Assembly: GCF_000716535.1 (NCBI RefSeq)
Contig: NZ_JNWV01000020.1
Coordinates: 124,001-188,000, forward strand
Reading direction: 5' to 3'
DNA from: Streptomyces flaveolus
Lineage (GTDB): Bacteria > Actinomycetota > Actinomycetes > Streptomycetales > Streptomycetaceae
Length of the DNA stretch: 64,000 bases
The translations under genes and the position numbers were made by a program. Numbering within the stretch: the first letter of the stretch is position 1; the number at the start of each line of letters is the position of its first letter. Shown piece by piece: positions 8,600 to 17,000 of this stretch. Under the pieces are notes generated by a model. The model worked only from the letters and a program-made list of their open reading frames with translations. It made no database searches and was not told the origin of the DNA.

Positions 8600-9775
8600 C
8601 TACCCGTCTTCGCTTTGCGAACCATGCCAGTCCAAGATGAGGACGGTGGCGTCGTCCCTGAGGTTTCCCCGACAGGCGTCCAGCACCGCGGTGGTCAGGC
8701 TGCGCACGGTCTCCCTGGGGTGCGAGGCGCGGGTGTCCCAGATGAGGGATGCCAGGTCGACTGCTCCGGCGCCGCGTTCCTGCATGCCGTCGGTGAGCAG
8801 GACCAGACGGTCGCCGGGGAGGAGCTGGAGTTGCTGGACACGGTAGGAGGCGGGGGCCGCCACGCCGAAGGGGAGGTTGGCCGCGAGCTGGACCTCTTCG
8901 ACCTCGCTGGCGCCTTTGCGCAGGCGGAGCGGCCGGGGATGCCCGGCGTTGACCAGTTCGCAGGTCCCCGTCGCGAGGCTGATGCACAGCAGTTGACCGG
9001 TGGCCAGGCCACGGCTGTGGGTCAGCAAGGCGTCATGGGCACGTTGGGCCTGCTGGAGCGCGTCACAACCGCTGCGGCGGGCGCCGCGCAACGCGCCGAC
9101 CAGGAGCGTGGCGAGCAGCGCGGAGTGGGTGTCGTGACCCATGGCGTCGGTGATGGACAGGTGCAGTGTGTCGTGATCGAGCGTGAAGTCGTATGTGTCC
9201 CCGCCGATGTCGTCGGCCGGCACCAGCCCCGCGGCGAGGGTGAACTGGGGAGCCTCGCAGCAGGAGGCCGAGGGAAGCAGTTGGTGCTGGATCTCGGCGG
9301 CCAGGCTGGTCCGGGTGGTGCGCCGGCCCGCCTGATACAGGTCGGTGAAGCGGCGGTCGGTGACGATGATGTAGGCCAGTGCGTGCGCCGCGTCCTCGAT
9401 CTGGGCGAGCACGGTGTCGTCGGCGTTCTGCAGCGTCGCCTCCAGCAGACCGATGCAGTCGCCGCGGTTGGTCACCGGCGAGATCACACGCCGCCCGCCC
9501 AGGCCGTCCGGTTCCACGTGCTGGCGCTGGCTGCGCAGGACGGCGTCGTAGACGCTGCCCTCCAGGTCGATCCGCTCGGCAGCGCCCCCGTCGTCGTCGG
9601 CCTGTGTGATCAGGCGCAGCAGCCGATGGCCCACGAGGTCGACGAACAGGAAGGACACGTGCTCCGCCCCGAAACGCTTGCGCAAGTCGTTCGCAACCAC
9701 CTCGACGGACTCCCCCGGCGGTGCCGCCTCCGCGGCGGCCAGAAGCTGCCCCAGTTCCAGATCCCCGCCACCCAT
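8600..9775 (-). CDS. GAF-PP2C (SpoIIE/RsbU-type) serine phosphatase (391 aa)
   Basis: Protein serine phosphatase that would dephosphorylate STAS antagonists and so release a sigma factor. Residues 20 to 150 look like a GAF sensor. The link TSLAAEIQHQLLPS leads into a PP2C domain with GGDTYDF, DAMGHDTHSALLATLL, VNAGHPRPLRL, LLTDGMQERG and the final RDDATVLILDW, so the metal-binding Asp residues are present. TAGGAGGTTGCC precedes the ATG at 9775. It follows the sigma gene in the same direction, but a hairpin and 355 bp separate them. Confidence 0.93.
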   Translation of the reverse strand: MGGGDLELGQLLAAAEAAPPGESVEVVANDLRKRFGAEHVSFLFVDLVGHRLLRLITQADDDGGAAERIDLEGSVYDAVLRSQRQHVEPDGLGGRRVISPVTNRGDCIGLLEATLQNADDTVLAQIEDAAHALAYIIVTDRRFTDLYQAGRRTTRTSLAAEIQHQLLPSASCCEAPQFTLAAGLVPADDIGGDTYDFTLDHDTLHLSITDAMGHDTHSALLATLLVGALRGARRSGCDALQQAQRAHDALLTHSRGLATGQLLCISLATGTCELVNAGHPRPLRLRKGASEVEEVQLAANLPFGVAAPASYRVQQLQLLPGDRLVLLTDGMQERGAGAVDLASLIWDTRASHPRETVRSLTTAVLDACRGNLRDDATVLILDWHGSQSEDG

Positions 9776-10079
9776 GGCAACCTCCTATCCGTTGCCGCTC
9801 CTTCTTCCCCGGGTTCGCCCGTCTTCACCCAGTACACGCATCGCGCCTGCTCGCGGGTGTCTCTGGCGTCGGGATCTGGTTGCCTCTCGGAGCGCAGCGG
9901 GGTGATCAGGCGGTGTTCGTCGAGAGGGGCGACGGGACGAGAACCGGCAGGGTTCCGCGGGGGCCGCCTGGGCAGGTGGGGCTGCGGGGATCTCGACGTC
10001 ATCGCCTGTCGCCCGGCTGTTCCGGACGCCTCGCCACCCTGGCCGCAGGGCCGTGGCGACTGATGAAGCCGACGCCGAT
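9776..10079. other. Promoter region of the phosphatase gene
   Basis: Gene-free stretch upstream of the phosphatase. It should contain its promoter on the minus strand; no consensus box stands out. Confidence 0.35.
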
Positions 10080-10107
10080 GATGCCCGCCACGGCTGCGGC
10101 GGGCATC
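10080..10107 (-). terminator. Hairpin after sigma factor gene
   Basis: Perfect 10-bp stem gatgcccgcc/ggcgggcatc with an 8-base loop, 24 bases beyond the sigma factor stop codon on the minus strand. No clear T-run follows, as is usual in Streptomyces. Confidence 0.6.
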
Positions 10108-10130
10108 AGCGGAGCGCGGACAGCCGACTG

Positions 10131-10970
10131 TCAGCCGGTAGTGAGCAGGCCCTCGCGCAGGCGGGCGAGGCAGCGGGACAGGAGTCGGGAAACGTGCATC
10201 TGGGAGACGCCGAGGCGTTCGCCGATCTGGGCCTGGGTGAGTTCCTCCACGAACCGCATGTGGATGATCTGCCGGTCCCGCTCGTCCAGGTCGGCGATCA
10301 GCGGGGCCAGGGAGTGGAAGTCCTCCACCAGCTCCAACGCGGCGTCCTCTACGCCGATGAAGTCCTGTAGGACGCTCTCGCCGTCCTCGCTGCCGCCGAT
10401 CGCGGCGTCCAGGGAGGAGGAGTTGTAGCCGTTGGAAGCCAGGCGGGCCTCGCGGACCTCGTCCTCGGACAGGCTCATCAGCTCGGACAGTTCCTTGACC
10501 GTCGGCGCGCGACCCAGCCGGCTACGCAGTTCCTCGGTGGCCCGGGCGAGCTGGACGCGGGCCTCCTGCAGCCGCCGGGGTACGTGCACGGCCCAGGTGG
10601 TGTCCCGGAAGAACCGCTTGATCTCCCCGACGACGTAAGGGATGGCGAAGGAGGTGAACTCCACCTCGCGGGAGAGCTCGAACCGGTCGATCGCCTTGAT
10701 CAGGCCGATCATCCCGACCTGGACGATGTCCTCCATCTCCTCCGGCCCGCGGCTGCGGAAGCGGCCGGCCGCGTAGCGGACCAGGGACATGTTCATCTCG
10801 ATCAGCGTGTTACGGGCGTAGCTGTATTCGGGCGTGCCCTCCTCCAGCACCGCAAGCTGCTCGAAGAACAAGCGGGAGAGTTCGCGGGCGTCCTTGGGCG
10901 CCACGCGGGACGCGTCGGCGACTTCGGGCAGCTCGGTGATCTGCGTGTCCAACCTGCTCATGAGCGGCAT
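10131..10970 (-). CDS. SigB/SigF-type RNA polymerase sigma factor (279 aa)
   Basis: Group 3 sigma-70 factor for stress or developmental genes. Region 2 is clear (MSLVRYAAGRFRSR, EEMEDIVQVGMIGLIKAIDR, EFTSFAIPYVVGEIKRFFRD), with the SigF-family link WAVHVPRRLQE. Region 3 (RAPTVKELSELM) and region 4 (LTQAQIGERLGVSQMHVSRLLSR) follow. GGGAGGGGACCTAC before the ATG at 10970 sets the start; a second ATG three codons in is less favoured. Neighbouring RsbW-like, STAS and PP2C genes argue for control by partner switching rather than by transcription alone. Confidence 0.96.
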   Translation of the reverse strand: MPLMSRLDTQITELPEVADASRVAPKDARELSRLFFEQLAVLEEGTPEYSYARNTLIEMNMSLVRYAAGRFRSRGPEEMEDIVQVGMIGLIKAIDRFELSREVEFTSFAIPYVVGEIKRFFRDTTWAVHVPRRLQEARVQLARATEELRSRLGRAPTVKELSELMSLSEDEVREARLASNGYNSSSLDAAIGGSEDGESVLQDFIGVEDAALELVEDFHSLAPLIADLDERDRQIIHMRFVEELTQAQIGERLGVSQMHVSRLLSRCLARLREGLLTTG

Positions 10971-11482
10971 GTAGGTCCCCTCCCGATTCGAACTCGTTCC
11001 ACGGCCCGCCGTGAAACGGCCGACAACGCCCCGGCTACCCCCTCACCCTCCACCCATGCCTGCCATCCCAGGGTCAATGGGCAGGCGTGAGCTCGGACGT
11101 CTCCCCTCCGGGAGGCCACAGACCCGACTGACCGGAGTGTCCGGCCGGTGTTCCGGTGTCGGCCCGTCTGCCGTCGCGCCGCGCGTGGAGCATCGGTTGC
11201 GACCGGAAACGGGCCAGCGCCGCGTCGGCACAGACCCGTAAGCGGGCTACGGCTGCGGCGGCGCCGCGGATCGGACCCCGCACGAGGGCATCCCGGCGCG
11301 GCCCACCACCAGCTAGTACTGCAACGGTATTCGCCGTGACTTGTGGCCAGGTCAGGGGCTACGGACCGGCCCACCGGCCAGGTCATCTGCCGCTACGAAC
11401 GCGCCCGCCCCGGCACACGTGTCGTGTCCCGAGCGAGCACGCCAACTGCTGCCCGGGGCAACGCGGCCTCGGGCACTCGACT
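10971..11482. other. Gene-free region upstream of sigma factor
   Basis: About 510 bases contain the sigma gene promoter on the minus strand and the 3' flank of the HNH gene. The short string agtactgcaacggtattcgc near 11313 reminds me of flanks of actinomycete insertion sequences, but no transposase sequence is present. Confidence 0.35.
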
Positions 11483-12067
11483 TCAGTCCCGGCCCTTGCC
11501 GCGCAGCGCTTGGTGACACCGCAGGGCCACCACGCGGAGCCGCTCCCTCAGCTCATCGTGGTCTGCGCCACGTGTCTTGTTGGCGTGGCAATCGGGGCAG
11601 AGGGCAACCATCGCGCTCGGGTAGTCGCGCCCACCTGCCGCGTGGTCGTCGACGTGATCGACTTCGAGGAGCGGTTCCCCGGTCGTCGTGCGATACGGCA
11701 GGTCTGGCAGAAGACACTCCGGGCTCTCACAGCGGCCTTCGCTGCGCCTGAGAACCGCCCGTCTCGCGGCGTCGTCCCGGTCTCGGCGCCCTGTCGTCGT
11801 CGCACGGCGGACCTCGTGCCTGCCCGCTGCCTCACGCTCCCACAGGGCCTCGCATGCGGCGTTGTAGGCAGCCTCATCCGAGACGACCCGCACACGCATC
11901 CGCCGAAGTGCGTACGGCACTGGTTCAAGCCAGGCGAGCCGGACATCATCTCCAGTGACAGATGCCGCTCCGCGCGATTGAGCTGGCGGAACTCCTGGCC
12001 ACTCAGTCGTCCTGCACAGGGCACTGACATTGTCCCCGGGCTGCACACACGGAGCGCGCGGCGTCAC
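11483..12067 (-). CDS. HNH endonuclease-family protein (up to 194 aa)
   Basis: The C-terminal half is a clear HNH nuclease with a Cys4 zinc site: C-x4-C in GRCESPECLLP, the catalytic LEVDHVDDHAAGGRDYP, then ALCPDCHANKTRG. The N-terminal 55 or so codons have weak codon bias and no recognisable domain, and no ribosome site supports any start, so the gene may be 5'-truncated. The ATG in RRMRVRVVS (about 11899) is a possible inner start. It begins 6 bases after the GNAT stop on the same strand. Role unknown; a nuclease tied to mobile or defence DNA is possible. Confidence 0.7.
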   Translation of the reverse strand: MTPRAPCVQPGDNVSALCRTTEWPGVPPAQSRGAASVTGDDVRLAWLEPVPYALRRMRVRVVSDEAAYNAACEALWEREAAGRHEVRRATTTGRRDRDDAARRAVLRRSEGRCESPECLLPDLPYRTTTGEPLLEVDHVDDHAAGGRDYPSAMVALCPDCHANKTRGADHDELRERLRVVALRCHQALRGKGRD

Positions 12068-12073
12068 ACCGCG

Positions 12074-12562
12074 TCATTCCGGAGAAACGCGAAACTCGAA
12101 TTCGGGGCGGTCCCACGGCACGGCGGGCGGGTTCGCGAGCGCGGTCCCGATCCGTACTGCGCCAACGCGGTGGTAGAAGTCCTCGGCGGGAAGATGCGAC
12201 ACGACCTTGACACGGTCGAGCCCGGCGGCACGGGCCTCGGACTGCATGTGTGCGACGAGCAGCCGTCCGATACCCCGTCCTTGCGCTTCGTCGGCGACGA
12301 ACAGCAGGTCGAGCTCCGGTGGGGAGAGGACGAGTGAGTAGAAGCCGAGGACCCGGCCGCCATGCTCGTCGGCGCCGACGGCCACGAAGGCGCGGTGGGC
12401 CTCGATGTAATCAGGCCCGACCCGGTAGCCCGCGACTGCGGCCGCGTACTTGCCCGCGTAGGCGCCTGAGCCACGCACGAGCCGCGTGAGCCGTTTGGCA
12501 TCCCGCGCGGCGGCCCTCCGTATCGTGATCGGCTGGCTGATCGGGGAAGTGCGTGAACTCAT
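12074..12562 (-). CDS. GNAT family N-acetyltransferase (162 aa)
   Basis: Acetyl-CoA-dependent acetyltransferase; substrate unknown. The GNAT fold is complete: N-terminal TIRRAAARDAKRLTRLVR, central FVAVGADEHGGRVLGFYSL, the LDLLFVADEAQGRGIGRLLV strand-loop that binds acetyl-CoA, and a C-terminal FYHRVGAVRIG. The start MSSRTSPIS at 12562 is chosen by alignment with the broken copy. A GTG 18 bases upstream is also open and neither has a good ribosome site, so a leaderless message is possible. This is the intact version of the gene truncated near 2.9 kb, and it is followed closely by the HNH gene. Confidence 0.88.
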   Translation of the reverse strand: MSSRTSPISQPITIRRAAARDAKRLTRLVRGSGAYAGKYAAAVAGYRVGPDYIEAHRAFVAVGADEHGGRVLGFYSLVLSPPELDLLFVADEAQGRGIGRLLVAHMQSEARAAGLDRVKVVSHLPAEDFYHRVGAVRIGTALANPPAVPWDRPEFEFRVSPE

Positions 12563-12798
12563 CGGGAGAGTATTTCGCACCGGGGCGTGCCGTCATGCGG
12601 CGGGTCGGCTGCTCGGGCAGGATTCCAGCGCCACTTCCGGGAACCGGCCTGCCCAGGCCCCGATCGACCAACTCGCGGCCGCCGCGTCGGCCGCCTGCCG
12701 ACAGCAGCTGAGACGCCCCAAACGCTGCGGAGGAGCCGGAGGACGGGGTCGTCAACCGCTGCTTCTCCTGGGTCTGCATCAGCGAGGCCCGGCCTGTG
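12298..12798. repeat. Large direct repeat, copy B (about 500 bp)
   Basis: Partner of 2886 to 3390. It covers the 5' part of the intact GNAT gene and about 240 bp of its upstream region. The gene-free bases 12563 to 12899 hold the rest of this repeat and the downstream flank of the immunity gene; I see no other gene there. Confidence 0.9.
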
Positions 12799-12899
12799 CG
12801 CGCGGGACCTCGGTATCAAGACCGTGGACACCGCAGCCGGTCGCTACAACCTGTGCCGGGTCGTGCCCAGTGAGGGACCTATCCACGCGTCAGACCGTC

Positions 12900-13352
12900 T
12901 CACGTATCGCGGACGCCCCTGTCGCGGGGGCTTGCGGGAAGGCTCTCTCCGACGAAGCGGGCAAGCTGGTCTGCGGCACCGCGTGGCAGGTCGGCGACCG
13001 CGGTCTCCGGCAATGTCGTGATGACGGTCCGCAGGCGCGCTCCGAGCTCTGGCAGCACGGTCCAGGCCGATGCGGGGGCTTCGACGGTGGCGAGCAGCAG
13101 GTCGCCCTCGTAGAAACGGGCGTCGAGCAGCGGCTCCTCGATCAGCAAGCGCACGGCGAGTGGAAGAACGTAGGGCAGTGCCACCTGCTGCGCGATGAGG
13201 GTGCGCAGATCCGCGGGGCCGAGTTCGCCCAGGGGCACGCTCCGCAGCCCATGGACTCGGCGCACCAAATGGGTCGCGTCAGCGTCAGGAGGCGTCCAGC
13301 GGGGTGGGTCCAGCTCGTCGAGCGTGCGGTCGAGGTGCAACAGAGGGTCCAT
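12900..13352 (-). CDS. CdiI-like contact-dependent inhibition immunity protein (150 aa)
   Basis: The N-terminus MDPLLHLDRTLDELDPPRW, with ATHLVRRVHGLRSVPLGEL and DLRTLIAQQVALPYVLPLAV, matches the immunity family annotated as contact-dependent growth inhibition immunity (CdiI_2 type) that is common in actinomycetes. It is alpha-helical, cytoplasmic, without signal or membrane segment. The start at 13352 has GAGG within the upstream codons; an ATG three codons earlier is possible. No polymorphic toxin or CdiA-like gene lies next to it, so it is an orphan. The family assignment is from remembered pattern, and its protective function is inferred only. Confidence 0.75.
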   Translation of the reverse strand: MDPLLHLDRTLDELDPPRWTPPDADATHLVRRVHGLRSVPLGELGPADLRTLIAQQVALPYVLPLAVRLLIEEPLLDARFYEGDLLLATVEAPASAWTVLPELGARLRTVITTLPETAVADLPRGAADQLARFVGESLPASPRDRGVRDT

Positions 13353-13366
13353 GAGCCTCATTCTCG

Positions 13367-13648
13367 TCAGGCCGCTGTGCACAGGTCGGCACGCCCCAGG
13401 ACTTGGTGCGACTCGTGGGTGGCGGCACCCAGGTGGTGCGAGCGCGGTCCGGCGCCGCCGGTGAAGGCGACGCTCTGGACGATCTGCCTGCCGTACATCC
13501 AGGCCGCGTACAGCTCGTGCTCATCACCCTCGATGGTCTCCGAGCAGCCGAAGCCGAGGGACTTTTGGTGGGCGTGGGCCGCCGGGACATCGGGAGTGCG
13601 GATGTTGCAGTGGTCCAGGTGGGCGACCTCCGCGCCGGGGCGCAGGTC
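13367..13648 (-). pseudogene. Extradiol ring-cleavage dioxygenase fragment (VOC fold)
   Basis: The minus frame reads VAHLDHCNIRTPDVPAAH, DEHELYAAWMYGRQIV, VAFTGGAGPRSHHLGAATH and ESHQVLGRADL. This is the metal-binding core of class I extradiol dioxygenases such as homoprotocatechuate 2,3-dioxygenase; the HLDH histidine and the HHLG region are kept. Upstream the frame is Pro/Gly-rich noise, and downstream it stops before the third metal ligand. Only about 85 of roughly 330 residues remain, so this is a gene fragment. Confidence 0.7.
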
Positions 13649-13686
13649 ACAGCGCCGGCTGAGGCGACCGGAGCCGCCGGATCTGG

Positions 13687-13735
13687 GCAGGGGCGTGGGG
13701 GTCGGGGTTTGCTGCCCCGGCCCCCACGCCCCTGC
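13687..13735 (-). terminator. Strong hairpin terminator
   Basis: About 21-bp stem (gcaggggcgtggggg and tcgggg pairing with gccccgg and cccccacgcccctgc, one T-G wobble) around a 6-base loop. It starts 2 bases beyond the stop of the small gene on the minus strand. Confidence 0.8.
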
Positions 13736-13737
13736 CG

Positions 13738-13947
13738 TCACCGCCTCCGGCGGCGGCCCCGCCGGGGCCTGTGCACGGCCGCGAGGGCCAGCGCCCGCTC
13801 GCGCGGGGTGCAGCCCCGGGTCATCCACAGGACCGCGCCGTAGCTGACGATGTCGCGGGCAAGGCGCAGCCCCTGGTTGACGCCCGTCCACGGGGCCACG
13901 GTCTCCGCCAGGTCCGCCGCCTGGTCGAGCAGTTCATCGAGAAACAT
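13738..13947 (-). CDS. Small hypothetical protein (69 aa)
   Basis: Unrecognised small protein. It starts MFLDELLDQAADLAETVAPW, has a mildly hydrophobic middle (LARDIVSYGAVLWM) and ends in an extremely basic tail (RPRRGRRRRR) that could bind nucleic acid or anchor at the membrane. A good site (GAGGAG, 7 bases before ATG) and a strong terminator right after the stop support a real gene. It is divergent from the large NTPase gene, 140 bp away, so the two may share a control region. A functional link is speculation. Confidence 0.6.
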   Translation of the reverse strand: MFLDELLDQAADLAETVAPWTGVNQGLRLARDIVSYGAVLWMTRGCTPRERALALAAVHRPRRGRRRRR

Positions 13948-14087
13948 GGGTCACTCCTCATCATGTCGGTCGTCGGTCGCCGGCTGCTTCCGACATGAAC
14001 GAGGCTGCTCTCAGGGGAAGTTGTACAGAACGCCGGCGAATACGGGCGACCGCCCACGCAATCGGCGTACGCTTCCGGACTGCTCGG

Positions 14088-17000
14088 ATGACAGCGAGTA
14101 GTCGTTTTTCAAAGGCTCCGGGGGTTGAAGAATTGGCCCGTGAAGAACAGCGGTGGCATCCCGCGGGTCCAGGCCGGCAGATCTCGTGGCCGCAGGACAC
14201 CGACGGCTGGGGCGAGGACCGGCTCTGGATCCTGAACGCGCTCAAGCACTGGATGTGGGGCGTGGCGCACGGCTACGAAGGACGCCGGATGCTCGCTGGC
14301 GACCTGCGCCCGGTGTTCGGCGTGAAGTCCGCCGGGACCGTCTCGTCGTGGATCGCCCAGGGCGGCGTCCGCGGCGACGAGGGCCTGAAGTACTGCGAGA
14401 CGGTCCGGGAACGCGCCGGTTGCACAGCCTCGTGCGAGAGCGGCTACGGAGACCTCGCGGAACTGCGGAAGCGGTACGCGCGAGCCCGCCACCACAGCGA
14501 GGAGCAGAAGAGGGCGGCACGGCAGCGCTCCCGCCGGCGAACCGTCGTACCCGCCCCCCTCAAGCTCACCCCACGGGAGATCGACCGCCGGCTGTCGGTC
14601 CTGGCAGAGGCGCGGGAGGGCGCTCTGCGGTCCCTGGAGACGGTCACCGTCAACCAGTTCGGGCCGGCCGGCGACCGTGTGACGCTCGCTCAGGTCCGTG
14701 TCGAACGGACCGCCGAGCGGCAGATGCTGAAGCACATCGAGCGTCAGTTGAACGGAGCCGCGGCCGGACAGGCCGCCGCTCTCGTCGGGGAGCCCGGCGT
14801 CGGCAAGAGCTGCTCCCTGTGGGGGGTGCACCGAACTCTGTCCCGGCGCGAGGACATCTGCCTGGTCCTGCTCTCCGCAACCTCCCTGCTCGCCGGCCCC
14901 GGCGGTCCCGCCGACCTGCGGCCCCACGAACTGCCCGCGCTGCTGCACGAACACCGCGGACGGACCTCGGGCGTCAGGCGCCCCCTCGTCCTGCTGCTGG
15001 ACACCGCCGACCTCCTGCTGCATCAGCCGGAGACCGCGAACGACTTCGTCGAACTCATCACCGATCTGCGCTCCGCGGGCACCGCGGTCGCCCTGGCCTG
15101 CCGGAGAGGCGAAGCCGGTCTGCTCAAGCAGAGCTGGGACACCGCCCGCGGACCCGGCGCGTACGCCTCGCTGCTCTCCGACATCCTCCTCGACCTGTAC
15201 GACACCGGCACGGACGACGACCGTCGCGGCGGATGGGCCCCGGGATCCGAACTGGCCCGGGCCGTCGACGCCTACGCCAAGGCGTACGCGCCGCGGCGCA
15301 CCGAGGGCTCCCTGCCGCAGATGCGGCGGGCCCTGGCGGACGCCTCCGCACGCGGGCTGCCGCTCGGCGAGCTGATCCGCCACCCGCTGCATCTGCGCAT
15401 GGTGTTCGACCTCTACGCCCCCGAAGGGCCGAGCGGGTCGGACCTCGATGTCGCCGGCCTCTTCCACGACTTCTGGGTCAGGCGCGTCGACCGCGACATG
15501 CGGCACTCGACGCCGGCGCCCGGCACCGAGCCCGGGGAACAGACCATGCCCCTCGGTCCGGTCGCCGCCGAGATCGGCCTGGTCACCTTGCGCGAGGGCA
15601 CCATCGAGCTGCGGCAGGAGGCCGTCCGCGATCTCGTCGCCTCCCGCCTCGGCCTGTCCGGGCAGGAGGCAGCCCACTCCATCGGAGTACTGCGGCGCCG
15701 GGGAGTGCTCAGCGAACCCTTCGCCGGCCGGCTGCGCTTCCACCACCAGGCGATCGGCGAGTACGCCGCCGGGCGCGGTCTCGCCGACTCCCCCGCGGGA
15801 CTCGACGCGGCCGTACGACGGATCGCCGAGCATCCCCAGGACCTCTATCTCGCCGAAGCCGCCCGGCACGCCTTCCACCACAGCGACCGGACACGCGCAC
15901 ACCGGGCGACGCACTGGTATCCCCTGCTGGCGCCGCTCGCCCGGGCCTCGTCGCCGGTGGCCCGGGAGACGTTCCTGCGCATCCTCGCCGGACTCGGCCA
16001 CGCTCCCGCCACCGCCCTGGAGCACGCCGGCCCGCTCGTCGAAGACGCCGACGACGGCCGGCTCCTCGCCGCGCACTACCTGGCCCGTCTGAAGGCCACC
16101 GGCCGGCCCGCCGAGCACATCTGGCCGACGATGCTGAAGAGGATCTGGGCCGTGGCCGACGGCCCCCAGCGCCGCGAGGTCCTGCGCATCCTGACCGTCC
16201 TGCTCCGGCAGCAACGCGCCACCGCCGCGGCCTTCCTGCACGGCCTGCCCGCCCAGGACCTGCCCCGGTGCACCCCCGCCCCCCAGCTGACCACCCTGAT
16301 GCGCCATCTCCACGAGGCCGGCGAGGCGGTCCCCGACGGCTCCCGCCGTGCCACCGCCGCCTCTCCGAAGCACCCCGTGGCCGCCATGATCGAAGCGATG
16401 CTCGACGACGGTTTCGTGCGGCTCGGCGCGCCTCTTGAGCACGCCCTTGCCACGCTCGCCGAACTCGGCGCCACCTGGCCCGACCGGTACGGCGATCTGT
16501 GCCGCGGCGTACCGGCCCGCGTCGCCGCCATTCCCGGGAAGGTCCCCAAGGACGTCGACAAGATCATCGCCCTGGCCGCGGCCTGCTGGGCCGCCGTACA
16601 GGTCCATGAAGGCACCGCCGACACCTTGCGGGCCCTGCGCGCCTGTCTGAGCGAACTCGCCGACGGAGCCCTGCCCGTCGCCCCCCACCCGGTCGTCCTG
16701 CACGGTGTGGCGAAGACCCTGTGCGATCCCGGCGTGCGGATCGCACCGCCGGCGCTGCGCGAGGCACTGGCGCTCGCCGCCGCGTCCGCACCCGCCGGCG
16801 ACACCCGCAAGGTCATCGCCCGTTACTTCCTGCGCCCGCTGCTCATGGCCGGCGAGGCGCCGGCAGGGCGGGCGGCACGGGAGTGGTGCCGTGCGCAGAC
16901 GTCGCACGAGCGGGTAGGGCAGGTCCCCCAGCCGCCCGCCACGACCCTGGTTCTGACCGCCCTGGCACAGCGGATGCCCGCCGCCGTGGTCGCCGCGTCA

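Noticed and set aside
11300-11345. Insertion sequence end
   Set aside because: The string resembles flanks seen near some actinomycete IS elements, but there is no transposase, terminal repeat or target duplication.
2767-12562. Prophage or integrative element using the initiator tRNA as attachment site
   Set aside because: The tRNA 3' end is not repeated elsewhere that I can see, and no integrase, Rep or Tra gene is present.
14109-16907. Long open frame of 932 codons on the minus strand
   Set aside because: It mirrors the STAND NTPase gene, whose plus frame has domain motifs and Streptomyces codon bias. The minus reading is Gly/Arg/Val low-complexity without motifs.
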